Of a stretch of DNA of 64,000 bases, positions 51,380-60,515 are shown one piece after another (within the stretch, counting starts at the first letter, position 1; every line of letters starts with the position of its first letter). The translations under genes were made by a program, and so were the position numbers. This stretch comes from Cupriavidus sp. D384 (GTDB lineage Bacteria > Pseudomonadota > Gammaproteobacteria > Burkholderiales > Burkholderiaceae). Where the stretch lies: contig NZ_BBQI01000102.1 of NCBI RefSeq assembly GCF_001652915.1, positions 124,001 to 188,000 of the forward strand. Direction: 5' to 3'. The notes below the pieces were generated by a model. The model was not told the origin of the DNA. It did not search any database and was given only the letters and a program-made list of their open reading frames with translations.

Positions 51380-53365
51380 ATGTCCGACCAGACCGTCAAT
51401 GCCCGTCGCCGTGCCCTGAAAATCCTGGGCGGCGCCCCGATGCTGCCGCTCGGCGCGGCTGCCGCCACCCTGGCGGGCGGCATGTCCGCCATGGAAGCCG
51501 CCTTTGCCGCCGCGCCCCGCCGCAAGGCCGCCGCCTTCGCGTCGGCCACGTTCACCGGCATGGCCGCGCCCACGCTGGACAACGCCGCGGCGATGGCCAC
51601 CACGACGGTGGGTTCGTCGCTGAAGGTGTCGTATGCCGATGGCACCGTGCAGGACTACACGCTGGCCTACCAGCCGTTCTTCGTCACCGGCGACCTGGTG
51701 CCTGACGGCAAGGGCGGCAAGGTGCTGGCGGGCGGCTACTACGACATCCAGAACCGGCCGATCATGGACACCTCGGTGCCGGGCAAGACGCGCCATTTCT
51801 ATTCCGATGCCCCCGACGGCAGCTCGCTGCTGACGCTGCGCAACGCCAGGGGGCGCGGCGTCAAGGGCAACACGGTGTTCGCGGTGGTGCAGTTCGAGTA
51901 CACCACGCGCGACCAGGCCGACGCCGAGATGCACGGCATGCTGCCGTCGCCCATCGCCGTGCTGACGCTGGACCAGGACCCCAGGACCGGCAAGCTGAGC
52001 CTGGTGAGCTATCACAACGTGGACACGTCTGGCGTGAACGGGCTGTGGATCACCTGCGGCGCGAGCCTGTCGCCGTGGAACACGCACCTGTCGAGCGAGG
52101 AATACGAGCCCGACGCGGCCAGGGCCAGCAGCGACAAGAAACTGCGCGGCTTCAGCCAGCACCTGTATGGCGATGCCGGACGCGCCAATCCCTACCATTA
52201 CGGCCACCTGCCGGAGGTGACCGTGAACCCCGACGGCACAGGGTCGATCCGCAAGCACTACTGCCTGGGCCGCATCTCGCACGAACTGGTGCAGGTCATG
52301 CCCGACGAGCGCACGGTGCTGATGGGCGACGATGCCACCAACGGCGGCCTGTTCATGTTCGTCGCCGACCGTCCGCGCGACCTGTCGGCGGGCAAGCTGT
52401 ATGTGGGCAAGTGGCACCAGACGTCTGGCACCGGCCCGGGCGCGGCCACGTTGTCGTGGATTCCGCTGGGCAGCGCCAGCAGCGACGAGATCCGCAAGCT
52501 CGTGGATGGCGGCATCAAGGTCACGGACATCATGGACGTGCAGTTCAAGGACCCGGAGGATGCGAGCTACACCCGCATCCTGTTGGACGGCAAGCCGAAC
52601 TGGGTCAGGCTCAAGCCGGGGCAGGAAAAGGCCGCCGCGTTCCTGGAAACCCACCGCTACGCCGCGCTGGTGGGTGGCAGCCTGGGCTTCACCAAGATGG
52701 AAGGCACCACCGTCAATATCGCCGACAAGAAGGCATATTCGGCCATTTCGCGCATCGAGACCAGCATGCTGGCCGGCAATGCCGCCAATGCGGGCGATAT
52801 CCGCGTGGAAGGCCCGTACTCGGGCGCGGTCTACGAGCTGAACCTGCGCGGCGCGCAGTCTGACCAGGCGGGTGCCCGCATCGACAGCGAATGGGTGCCG
52901 GTCGATATGGCGGCCGTGCCGGCGCTGGTTTCGGAAGACCTTGGCGGCGGCCCGAGGAAGGCGCAGGACGCGCTGGGCAACTACGCCAACCCGGACAAGG
53001 TGGCCACGCCGGACAACCTCAAGTTCTCCGAGACGCTGCGCACGCTGTTCATCGGCGAAGACAGCAACACGCACGTGAACAACTTCCTGTGGGCGTACAA
53101 CGTCGATACGAAGCAGCTGTCGCGCGTGCTGTCGTGCCCGGCCGGTGCGGAATCCACCGGGCTGCACGCGGTGGACGAGATCCACGGCTGGACCTACATC
53201 ATGAGCAACTTCCAGCACGCCGGCGACTGGGAAAAGGGCCTCCATGACAAGGTGAAGGGCACGCTGGACCCGCTGGTGCGCGCCAACTACAAGGACCGTT
53301 TCGGTGCGGCCGTCGGCTACCTGACGGCCACGCCGTCGGCGGTGCGGCTGAACCGGCGCGCGTAA
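51380..53365 (+). CDS. phoX: Tat-exported PhoX-type phosphatase
   Basis: 661 residues of the PhoX (DUF839) family, calcium/iron-dependent periplasmic phosphatases made under phosphate limitation. The N-terminus has a twin-arginine signal (NARRRALKILGGAPMLPLGA). Family blocks: GGYYDIQNRPIMDTS, GLWITCGASLSPWNTHLSSEE, HYCLGRISHELVQVMPDERTV-type sequence (split here), YMGDDATNGGLFMFVADRP-like LMGDDATNGGLFMFVAD, and NVDTKQLSRVL. The Pho box upstream confirms the expected control. It releases phosphate from organic phosphates outside the cytoplasm. Confidence 0.92.
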   Translation: MSDQTVNARRRALKILGGAPMLPLGAAAATLAGGMSAMEAAFAAAPRRKAAAFASATFTGMAAPTLDNAAAMATTTVGSSLKVSYADGTVQDYTLAYQPFFVTGDLVPDGKGGKVLAGGYYDIQNRPIMDTSVPGKTRHFYSDAPDGSSLLTLRNARGRGVKGNTVFAVVQFEYTTRDQADAEMHGMLPSPIAVLTLDQDPRTGKLSLVSYHNVDTSGVNGLWITCGASLSPWNTHLSSEEYEPDAARASSDKKLRGFSQHLYGDAGRANPYHYGHLPEVTVNPDGTGSIRKHYCLGRISHELVQVMPDERTVLMGDDATNGGLFMFVADRPRDLSAGKLYVGKWHQTSGTGPGAATLSWIPLGSASSDEIRKLVDGGIKVTDIMDVQFKDPEDASYTRILLDGKPNWVRLKPGQEKAAAFLETHRYAALVGGSLGFTKMEGTTVNIADKKAYSAISRIETSMLAGNAANAGDIRVEGPYSGAVYELNLRGAQSDQAGARIDSEWVPVDMAAVPALVSEDLGGGPRKAQDALGNYANPDKVATPDNLKFSETLRTLFIGEDSNTHVNNFLWAYNVDTKQLSRVLSCPAGAESTGLHAVDEIHGWTYIMSNFQHAGDWEKGLHDKVKGTLDPLVRANYKDRFGAAVGYLTATPSAVRLNRRA

Positions 53366-53475
53366 CGCACGCATCGGACCTTTCCGGCCCTGTCTGACCA
53401 CGCAGGCAGGGCAGGCCTGCTACCCTGTGGGCTGGCGCCAGGCGCATCGCCCGGCGCACGCTCACAGGAATCCCC

Positions 53476-54099
53476 ATGACACAGCCCGCCGCAGACCTGA
53501 CCGCGCGCCGCATGGCGCCCGCCACCGACCGCAACCGCGCGCCCATCCTGGCCGTCTTGCGCGACGCCCTGCCGAAAACCGGCACGGTGCTCGAGATCGC
53601 CAGCGGTACCGGCCAGCATGCGGTCTACTTCGCGGCCGCGCTGCCCGGGCTGACCTGGCAACCCAGCGACCCCGATGCCACGCACCGCGAATCGATCGCG
53701 GCCTGGACGGCTCACGACAAGACTGCAAACGTGCTGCCGCCCCTGGCCATCGACGTCAGGCAGGAGCCCTGGGGCATCGACGCGGTGGATGCCATCGTCT
53801 GCATCAACATGATCCACATCGCGCCATGGGGTGCTGCAGAGGCCCTGTTCGCCGGCGCCGGCCGCCGCCTGTCCCCGGGCGGCGTGCTGTATCTCTATGG
53901 TCCGTACCGCCGCAACGGCGCGCATACCGCACCGAGCAACGAGGCATTCGACCGGCAACTGCGCGTGGCCGATGCCGAATGGGGCGTGCGCGACATGGAA
54001 GCCGTGATCGCACTGGGCGCGGCACAGGGCCTGACCTGCGCAGAACCGGTTGCCATGCCGGCCAACAACTTCAGCCTGGTGTTCCGCAAGGCCGGTTGA
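53476..54099 (+). CDS. DUF938 SAM-dependent methyltransferase-like protein
   Basis: 207 residues, full length for DUF938: RMAPATDRNRAPILAVLRD, the SAM motif VLEIASGTGQHAVYFAAALP, WQPSDPDATHRESIAAW, INMIHIAPWGAAEALF and LYLYGPYRRNGAHTAPSN. Substrate unknown. AGGA precedes the ATG. It follows phoX by 110 bp on the same strand. Confidence 0.92.
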   Translation: MTQPAADLTARRMAPATDRNRAPILAVLRDALPKTGTVLEIASGTGQHAVYFAAALPGLTWQPSDPDATHRESIAAWTAHDKTANVLPPLAIDVRQEPWGIDAVDAIVCINMIHIAPWGAAEALFAGAGRRLSPGGVLYLYGPYRRNGAHTAPSNEAFDRQLRVADAEWGVRDMEAVIALGAAQGLTCAEPVAMPANNFSLVFRKAG

Positions 54100-54138
54100 G
54101 GGCTGCGGGCAACGGAATGTTGCGGCATGGCAGCGTGC

Positions 54139-54903
54139 CTACCCCCGCACCAGCATCACCACCGCCGTTGCAATCAGGCATACCGCGAATGCCGCGCGCA
54201 GGCGCCGTTCGGGCATGCGGTGGGCCAGGGCCACGCCCCAGGAGATTGTCAGCATGCCGCCGAGCGACAGCGGGATGCCGCTGTACCAGTCCACATGACC
54301 GGCGTGCGCGTAGGTGAGCAGGGCGACCACGGCGCCGGGCGTGACCAGGGCCAGGGCCAGCCCCTGGGCGGCGGCCTGGCGCATGCCGAACAGGCCGACC
54401 AGGGCTGGGGCGGCCACCACGCCGCCGCCGACGCTGAAGAATCCGGAAAACGCACCGCCGACCACGCCCACCGCAGGAATCCAGGATGCGGATACGCGTG
54501 CCTGCTGGTGTGTCGCGGCGCGGCCGGGCAGTAGTCGCCAGAGGAAGTAGAGGGCCAGCCCGATCATGAACACGGCGAAGATGCGGCGCAGCAGCGCGGC
54601 GTCGATCGACGTGGCAAGTCTTGCGGAAAGATAGGTGGACAGCATGGCCGACAGGCCAAGGACGACGGCGGTCCTGAGATCGATATCGGCGCGCTTGCGG
54701 TATTGCCAGAAGCCGATCACGACATTGGGCGCGATCATGACCAGCGAGGTGCCTTGCGCCAGCTGCTGGTCCATGCCGTACAGCAGGCCGAGGGCGGGAA
54801 TGGCGATCAGGCCGCCGCCGATGCCGAACAGGCCGCCAACGCCGCCGAGTAGCCCTCCAAGTCCGAAGATGAGCAGGGCGGACAGCAACGAATGGTCAGG
54901 CAT
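54139..54903 (-). CDS. TauE/SafE-family sulfite/sulfonate exporter
   Basis: 254 residues with about eight membrane helices in two repeats, each with its glycine-rich loop: GGVGGLFGIGGGLIAIPALG and GAFSGFFSVGGGVVAAPALV. Members move sulfite, sulfoacetate or related anions out of the cell. It could dispose of sulfite released by the organosulfur genes at the other end of the window, but the distance makes this speculative. Confidence 0.9.
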   Translation of the reverse strand: MPDHSLLSALLIFGLGGLLGGVGGLFGIGGGLIAIPALGLLYGMDQQLAQGTSLVMIAPNVVIGFWQYRKRADIDLRTAVVLGLSAMLSTYLSARLATSIDAALLRRIFAVFMIGLALYFLWRLLPGRAATHQQARVSASWIPAVGVVGGAFSGFFSVGGGVVAAPALVGLFGMRQAAAQGLALALVTPGAVVALLTYAHAGHVDWYSGIPLSLGGMLTISWGVALAHRMPERRLRAAFAVCLIATAVVMLVRG

Positions 54904-54999
54904 GGCGAATCAGGGGCGGGTACGGATCAGGCGAGCCCCGATGATACGCGGACATGGAGCAGACATTAGGGAAATTACCGACGCGAAGCCGGTCGCGCC

Positions 55000-55022
55000 G
55001 GGCGGGGATCGGTGCCCCGCCC
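55000..55022 (-). terminator. GC-rich hairpin after Bug gene
   Basis: GGGCGGGG and CCCCGCCC form a perfect 8-bp stem 16 bp beyond the stop of the Bug gene, between it and the TauE/SafE gene on the same strand. No T-run. Confidence 0.45.
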
Positions 55023-55038
55023 TGACTGCGGGGTGGGA

Positions 55039-56007
55039 TCAGTCCACCTGTGCGCCCGACTGCTTGACGATCTTCGCCCACTTGTCGATATCGGTGCGCA
55101 GCGTGGTGGCCAGCTGCTGGGGCGTGCCGCCCAGCGTTTCGGCACCCTGCGCGGCCAGCTTGTCGCGCAGCGACTTGTCGGCCAGCGCGGCCTGCATGGC
55201 CGTGGACAGCTTCTGCACGACGTCCTTCGGCGTGCCGCGCACCGCGAACAGTCCGACCCACAGATCGCCGCTGTAGCCGGGCACGGTTTCGCCGATGGCC
55301 GGGATATCGGGCGCGAACGGCGATCGCTTGGCCGAGCTGACGCCCAGTGCGCGCACCTTGCCGGCCTTGATGTGCGACAGCACCGACGGCAGGCTTGCGA
55401 ACGCCATCGGCACCTGGTTGCCCAGCACGTCGTTCAGTGCGGGCGCCACGCCCTTGTACGGCACGTGTTCCAGCTTGATGCCGGCCGTCGTGTTCAGCAT
55501 TTCGCCCAGCAGGTGGTTCAGCGTGCCATTGCCGGCCGAACCATAGCGGTAGAAGTCGGGCTTGGCCTTGGCCATCGCAATCAGTTCCGACATTGACTTG
55601 GCCGGGAAGGCCGGATTCACCACCAGGACGTTGGGCACGGTGGCAACCAGCGAGATCGGCTCGAAATCCTTGACCGGATCGAACGGCACGCTCCGGTAGA
55701 GCGACGGGTTGATGGCCTGCGTGCTGCTGATGGTCATCAGCAGCGTATAGCCGTCGGGCGTGGCGCGCGCGGCGGTCTGCGTGCCGATATTGCCGCCGGC
55801 GCCGGGACGGTTTTCCACCACCACCTGCTGGCCGATCCGCTGCGAGAGGTCGGCTGCCACCAGCCGCGCGACGATGTCGTTGGAGCCGCCGGGCGCCTGC
55901 GGCACGATCATCTGGATCGGTTTCGACGGATAGGTATCTGCCTGGGCGTGGCCGATGGCGGCTGCCGCCAGCGCCAGGCCGGCCATGGCGCGAAGGGTAC
56001 GGGTCAT
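55039..56007 (-). CDS. Bug/TctC-family substrate-binding protein
   Basis: 322 residues, signal peptide ending near GHAQA then DTYPSKPIQMIVPQAPGGSN; further blocks VVVENRPGAGGNIGTQTAARATPDGYTLLM, LEHVPYKGVAPALNDVLGNQ and WVGLFAVRGTPKD. A good ribosome site (AGGAGA) precedes ATG 56007. Stands alone, without carrier genes. Ligand unknown. Confidence 0.9.
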   Translation of the reverse strand: MTRTLRAMAGLALAAAAIGHAQADTYPSKPIQMIVPQAPGGSNDIVARLVAADLSQRIGQQVVVENRPGAGGNIGTQTAARATPDGYTLLMTISSTQAINPSLYRSVPFDPVKDFEPISLVATVPNVLVVNPAFPAKSMSELIAMAKAKPDFYRYGSAGNGTLNHLLGEMLNTTAGIKLEHVPYKGVAPALNDVLGNQVPMAFASLPSVLSHIKAGKVRALGVSSAKRSPFAPDIPAIGETVPGYSGDLWVGLFAVRGTPKDVVQKLSTAMQAALADKSLRDKLAAQGAETLGGTPQQLATTLRTDIDKWAKIVKQSGAQVD

Positions 56008-56131
56008 GCTGTCTCCTGATGAGTGCGGCCCGGCCGGTGTTATGGAATCTTGCCGGGCGTAGTGGCGCTCACTCTAGCCCAGGGCCGCACGCAGGAGAAA
56101 TTCAATCGGCGACTGGCGCCATAAGCTTTTC

Positions 56132-57580
56132 TTATTGGCCCGCCCCGGCTGGCTGCAGCGTGGCGCCTGGCTCGCGGGCCGGCTGCCAGCCGCCGCCCAT
56201 CGCCTGGTACAGCGCCACGCTGGCATTGAGCCGATCCGCGTGGGCCTGAATCAGGTTCAGTTCGGCGCTGAAAAGCTGCCGCTGGGCATCCAGCTGTTCC
56301 AGATAGGGCGAGTAGCCGGCCCGATATCGGTTGGTGGCATGGCGCAGGGCGGCGGCCAGCGCGTCGCGCTGATCGCGCAGCCGTGCTTCCTGTTCGCCCA
56401 GTTTCTGTACGGCGGCCAGGTTGTCGTTGACCTCGCGGAAGGCCGTCAGCGCCACGCGGCGGTACGCGTAGGCGGCCTCGTCGCGCTGGGCGGCAGCGGC
56501 GTCGGCGCCGGCCACGATACGCCCGCCTTCGAACAGTGGCGCCAGCACGCTGCCGCCAAGGGTCCAGATCCGGATCGGATTGACCAGCCCGGTGACATAG
56601 ACCAGCCCGCCCGAGGCGGTCAGCGGGATGCGCGGCAGATAGGCCTTGCGTGCGGCGGACAGGCTGGCGTCGGTGGCCGCCAGCGTGTATTCGGCATGTG
56701 CGATGTCGGGACGCCGCCGCAGCAGTTCGGACGGCAGGCCAGCCGGTACGGGCGGTTGCTGCAGTGCCCGCAGCGGCAGGCCGCGCGCGATGGTGGCCGC
56801 ATCGGGATTGCCGACCAGCACGCCCAGCGCGTTTTCCTGCCGTGCCACGGCCAGCTCGGCCTGGGGCACCGCCTGGGCGGTCGATTCATACTCGGCACGT
56901 GCCTGTTCGTATTCGAGCTGGGACGTATAGCCGGCCCGGGCGCGATCGCGCGCCAGCCGCAGCGCATCGGCGCGCGAGGTCAGCGTCTGGCGCACCACGT
57001 CGAGCTGGGCATCGAGCGCCCTCAGGGTGATATAGCCCCGCGCCGCGGCTGCCGACACGGACAGGATGGCGGTATCGCGCGCCGCCTCGCTGGCCAGCAG
57101 GCTGTTGCGTGCGGCGCCCACCGCGTCGCGGATGCGCCCGAACAGATCCACCTCGTACGTGGCATCGAACGCAAGCTGCCCGGTATTGAGCGTGCCCGCC
57201 GTGCCAAACGCATTGATGGCGCGGGCGCGCGTGCCGCTGGCCGTGAAGTCCAGTGTCGGGAACAGGTCGGCGCGTGCGATGCGCGCCTGGGCATCGGCCT
57301 GGCGGACGCGCGTGATGGCGATGGCGATATCGTCGTTCTGCCCCAACGCCTGGGTCACCAGCGCGGTCAGCGCCGGGTCGCCGTAGGTCTGCCACCATTC
57401 GCGCTCGATGGCGACGGTGGGGCCCGGGTCCACGCGCCAGGCGGCCGGCGGCGCGACGGGCTCCGGCACGGGCGGGCGCGGTCCCATGCATCCGGCCAGC
57501 AGCACGGCGATGGCGGGCAGCATGGCGCGGCGCGTGAGGCGCAGCGCCATGCAGGACGGAATGCCGATCCGGTGTGTCAT
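56132..57580 (-). CDS. Outer-membrane efflux lipoprotein (OprM/NodT-like)
   Basis: 482 residues. Signal segment with lipobox AVLLAGC, so the mature protein is lipid-anchored. Two TolC-like repeats are visible (DDIAIAITRVRQADAQARIAR, LEYEQARAEYESTAQAVPQA; YRAGYSPYLEQLDAQRQLFSAELN). It forms the exit duct of a tripartite pump with the two genes upstream. ATG 57580 overlaps the HlyD stop by 4 nt, so it is preferred although ATG 57550 gives a shorter, more typical signal. Toxic compounds, solvents or antibiotics are likely cargo. Confidence 0.92.
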   Translation of the reverse strand: MTHRIGIPSCMALRLTRRAMLPAIAVLLAGCMGPRPPVPEPVAPPAAWRVDPGPTVAIEREWWQTYGDPALTALVTQALGQNDDIAIAITRVRQADAQARIARADLFPTLDFTASGTRARAINAFGTAGTLNTGQLAFDATYEVDLFGRIRDAVGAARNSLLASEAARDTAILSVSAAAARGYITLRALDAQLDVVRQTLTSRADALRLARDRARAGYTSQLEYEQARAEYESTAQAVPQAELAVARQENALGVLVGNPDAATIARGLPLRALQQPPVPAGLPSELLRRRPDIAHAEYTLAATDASLSAARKAYLPRIPLTASGGLVYVTGLVNPIRIWTLGGSVLAPLFEGGRIVAGADAAAAQRDEAAYAYRRVALTAFREVNDNLAAVQKLGEQEARLRDQRDALAAALRHATNRYRAGYSPYLEQLDAQRQLFSAELNLIQAHADRLNASVALYQAMGGGWQPAREPGATLQPAGAGQ

Positions 57581-58767
57581 TGCGTCGCCGGCCGGTTGGT
57601 GCTGGTGTCGACTTCGGCCTGCACCGACATGCCCGGGCGCAGACGTTCGGCCATCGGCTGGTCGGGGTCGATGGCGATGCGCACCGAGATGCGCTGCGCC
57701 ACCTTGACGAAGTTGCCCGTGGCGTTGTCCGCGACGATCACCGCGAATTCGGAGCCCGCCGCTGGCGACAGGCGCTCCACGCGGCCGGTCAGGCGTGCGT
57801 TGTCCAGCGCATCCACGCGGAACGTGGCCCGCTGGCCCGGAGCCATGCGGGCGGTCTGGGCTTCCTTGTAGTTGGCGATGACCCAGCGCTGCGGCGGCAC
57901 CAGGAACATCAGCTGCGTGCCCGATGTCACGTACTGGCCCAGCCTTGCGCCGATCTGGCTGAGACGGCCGTCCTGCGGTGCGTTGACGATGGTGTTGGAC
58001 AGGTCGATCTCGGCCAGCTGCAGGGCGGCACGCGCCTGTTCCACAGCGGCCTTGAGCCCATCGCGGCCCACGATGATGGCTTGCACATCCTGCCGGGCGA
58101 TTTCCACTGCGGCGCGCGACTGCTCGACCGCGGCTTCGGCCTGGCGCAGCGCCGCGCGGGTCTGGTCGCGCTCGCGCAGCGATACCGAGCCATCGGCCAC
58201 CAGTTCGTCCACGCGCTTCATGTCGGCCTGGGCGCGCAACAGCTGGGCGCGGGCGTTGTCGGCGTTGGCAAGTTGAGATTTCACCGTGGCCTCGCGGGCG
58301 CGCTGCGTCTGGTCGGCGTTGGCGAGATTGGCGATCTGCGTGTTCAGCGATGCGCGCGCCTGTGCCACGCGCTGCCGGTAGATGCGGTCGTCGATGCGCA
58401 GCAGCACCTGGCCGGTCTTGACCAGATCGAAGTCATGTACCTGCACTTCGGTCACGTAGCCGCTCACCTGCGGGCTGATGATCGTGGTCTGGCCGCGCAC
58501 ATAGGCGTTGTCCGTGCTCTGGATTGCTGGCGAGAACGGCGGCAGGCCCCAGGCGTACAGGATGATCAGCACGCTCACCAGCGCCACGACGACGATCAGC
58601 GCCGTCAACCGGCGCGACCCGCGCGGCGGCGCCCAGCCCTTGGGCGCGGTCTCGACCTCCACCGGGTCCTCGAGCCGCTCGGGCTTGCCGGCGGGCGGCG
58701 GGGCGGGGGGGCGATCGGATGGCCCGGGCGAGTTGGGCGATGCGGGCGATTCTGGCGGCGGGGTCAA
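57577..58767 (-). CDS. HlyD/EmrA-family membrane-fusion protein (TTG start)
   Basis: 396 residues: short cytoplasmic Pro-rich N-terminus, one membrane helix (ALIVVVALVSVLIILYAW), then the barrel-sandwich and coiled-coil adaptor: STDNAYVRGQTTIISPQVSG, VKTGQVLLRIDDRIYRQRV, long Ala/Gln/Arg-rich helices, NTIVNAPQDGRLSQIGARLGQYV and LRPGMSVQAEV. No ATG is available; TTG at 58767 has GGAGA 8 nt upstream and overlaps the MFS TGA in a TTGA arrangement, which decides the start. Links the inner-membrane pump to the outer-membrane duct. Confidence 0.9.
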   Translation of the reverse strand: MTPPPESPASPNSPGPSDRPPAPPPAGKPERLEDPVEVETAPKGWAPPRGSRRLTALIVVVALVSVLIILYAWGLPPFSPAIQSTDNAYVRGQTTIISPQVSGYVTEVQVHDFDLVKTGQVLLRIDDRIYRQRVAQARASLNTQIANLANADQTQRAREATVKSQLANADNARAQLLRAQADMKRVDELVADGSVSLRERDQTRAALRQAEAAVEQSRAAVEIARQDVQAIIVGRDGLKAAVEQARAALQLAEIDLSNTIVNAPQDGRLSQIGARLGQYVTSGTQLMFLVPPQRWVIANYKEAQTARMAPGQRATFRVDALDNARLTGRVERLSPAAGSEFAVIVADNATGNFVKVAQRISVRIAIDPDQPMAERLRPGMSVQAEVDTSTNRPATQ

Positions 58768-60422
58768 GTGCCTGTCTCCGTGGATGACGACGGTGGCGGT
58801 GGCTTCTTCTCGGGAACATGGCCCGGCACCACCCTGTTCAGGTATAGCGCCAGCAGCCAGACGAACGTGACCGTGGACAGGATGCCGATCACCAGGAACA
58901 CATCGTTGAACGCCAGCACGTTGGCTTCGCGCGTCACCTGCTGCGCCAGCGCCATGGCGCCTTCGGTCTGGCGCAGCACCGGGTCGGCCAGCACGCGGCT
59001 GTAGACGTTGCCCAGCAATTGCAGGCGCGCGGCGTCGAGCGGATCGGACAGGCTGATGCCCTGCACCAGTGCATGCGAATGGAATTTCTCGCGCCAGGTC
59101 TGGAACGTGCCCAGCAGCGCCGATCCGGCCAGCCCGCCCAGCGACTGGGTGATGCTGAACAGCGCCGAAAAGCTGACGAAATGGCTCATGCCGCGCTGCA
59201 GTGCACTGCCCATGCCGATCAGCAGCGTTGGCCCCAGGAAGTAGACCGCGGCAAACGCGATCAACGACTGCGTGAAGTACATGTTCTGCGGGCGCGTCAG
59301 GTTCGTCGCGCCGGCGTCGACGAACGCGCCGATCGCGATCAGGATCAGCGAAATGCGGATCGGCCGCCCCAGGTTCTGCGGGTTCAGGGTCAGCGCGCTG
59401 GCCGCGATGCCGGCCACGGTGGCCATCGACACGACGATATAGAGCGAGATCAGCTGGTCGTTGCCCATGCCCAGCGCCGTCAGCAGGCCCACCGCGCCAT
59501 ACGGTTGCTCGGACAGCAGGATGCGCACCGAGGTTGCCACCACCGCAAAGCGGATGATCGCCATGCTGCCCAGCCAGCGCGTGTTGAGCAGCGGATTCAC
59601 GCGGTTGTGCTCGATCCACAGCGCAGCCGCGATCAGGATTACCGCGCCGCACAGCGCGTAGCCGAGCCACGGCGCCTCGGTCCACCACAGGATGCGGCCC
59701 TGGCCCAGCACCGCGCACAGCAGCGCCATGCCGGGCGCAAACAGCGCGAAGGTGACGAAGTCGAGCGGCTCGAACGCCTTGATCCGTTCGCTGGGCGGCA
59801 GCGGCAGCAGGGCCACCGTCACCAGCGACAGCAGCGACAGGCCAAATTCGAACTGGTAGAGCGTCTGCCAGTTGCCGGCCTCCAGCATGCCCGTGGAAAA
59901 CGTGCGCGCCAGCGGCGTGGCCAGCTGCGGCACGCCGAAGCCGATCACCACGGCGCGCATGCGATGCCGCGCCGGCAGCGACTGGATGATGTAGTAGAGC
60001 GCCAGCGTGGACATGCCGCTGGCGGCGATGCCATTGGCGGCGCGGGCCAGCAGGGCGGTGGCGAACGAATGGGTCAGCAGGTGCGCGGCGGTGACCAGCG
60101 CGTAGGACAGCAGGAAGACCTTGGTGAAGCGCTGCAGGCCGTACTGCTGGCGGAACTTGATCACCAGCATCGACATGCAGACATTGGTCATGACATAGAC
60201 CGTGGACAACCACGCGGCCTCGTCGCTGTACAGGCCGAACACCCCCTGGATGTTGTTGAGGTTGGCCACCACCAGCGCGTTGCCGAAGCCGCCGGTCAGC
60301 CCGATCAGCACCCCTACGCAGAAATACGCCACGCGCCTTGGCGTGGGGTGGTCAGGCGTGGCGGGCGACCCCGGCATCGACGGCCGTTCATGCGGCTTGA
60401 ACTCGTAGCTGGCAGTTGCCAT
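58764..60422 (-). CDS. EmrB-type MFS efflux pump (DHA2, 14 helices)
   Basis: 552 residues with about 14 membrane helices, the size of DHA2 pumps. Visible: GVLIGLTGGFGNALVVANLN, LYSDEAAWLSTVYVMTNVC, NGIAASGMSTLALYYIIQSL and LNPQNLGRPIRISLILIAIG. First gene of the EmrAB/OprM-like operon. The preceding gene on the same strand is a LysR regulator 93 bp away, which may control or be transcribed with the pump. Confidence 0.9.
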   Translation of the reverse strand: MATASYEFKPHERPSMPGSPATPDHPTPRRVAYFCVGVLIGLTGGFGNALVVANLNNIQGVFGLYSDEAAWLSTVYVMTNVCMSMLVIKFRQQYGLQRFTKVFLLSYALVTAAHLLTHSFATALLARAANGIAASGMSTLALYYIIQSLPARHRMRAVVIGFGVPQLATPLARTFSTGMLEAGNWQTLYQFEFGLSLLSLVTVALLPLPPSERIKAFEPLDFVTFALFAPGMALLCAVLGQGRILWWTEAPWLGYALCGAVILIAAALWIEHNRVNPLLNTRWLGSMAIIRFAVVATSVRILLSEQPYGAVGLLTALGMGNDQLISLYIVVSMATVAGIAASALTLNPQNLGRPIRISLILIAIGAFVDAGATNLTRPQNMYFTQSLIAFAAVYFLGPTLLIGMGSALQRGMSHFVSFSALFSITQSLGGLAGSALLGTFQTWREKFHSHALVQGISLSDPLDAARLQLLGNVYSRVLADPVLRQTEGAMALAQQVTREANVLAFNDVFLVIGILSTVTFVWLLALYLNRVVPGHVPEKKPPPPSSSTETGT

Positions 60423-60515
60423 GGCTGACTGGGTAGGCGACGAACGACGAGGGATGTGGCGATGATGCGGGAGGAACCGGCGCGTGGCAAGCGCGGGCCG
60501 GGCCCGGATCGGCCG

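Noticed and set aside
58764..60213. A single 878-residue fusion product reading through MFS and HlyD genes in one frame
   Set aside because: In the upstream half this frame is a shadow of the MFS gene, which is read in another frame; the HlyD gene has its own TTG start with a ribosome site.
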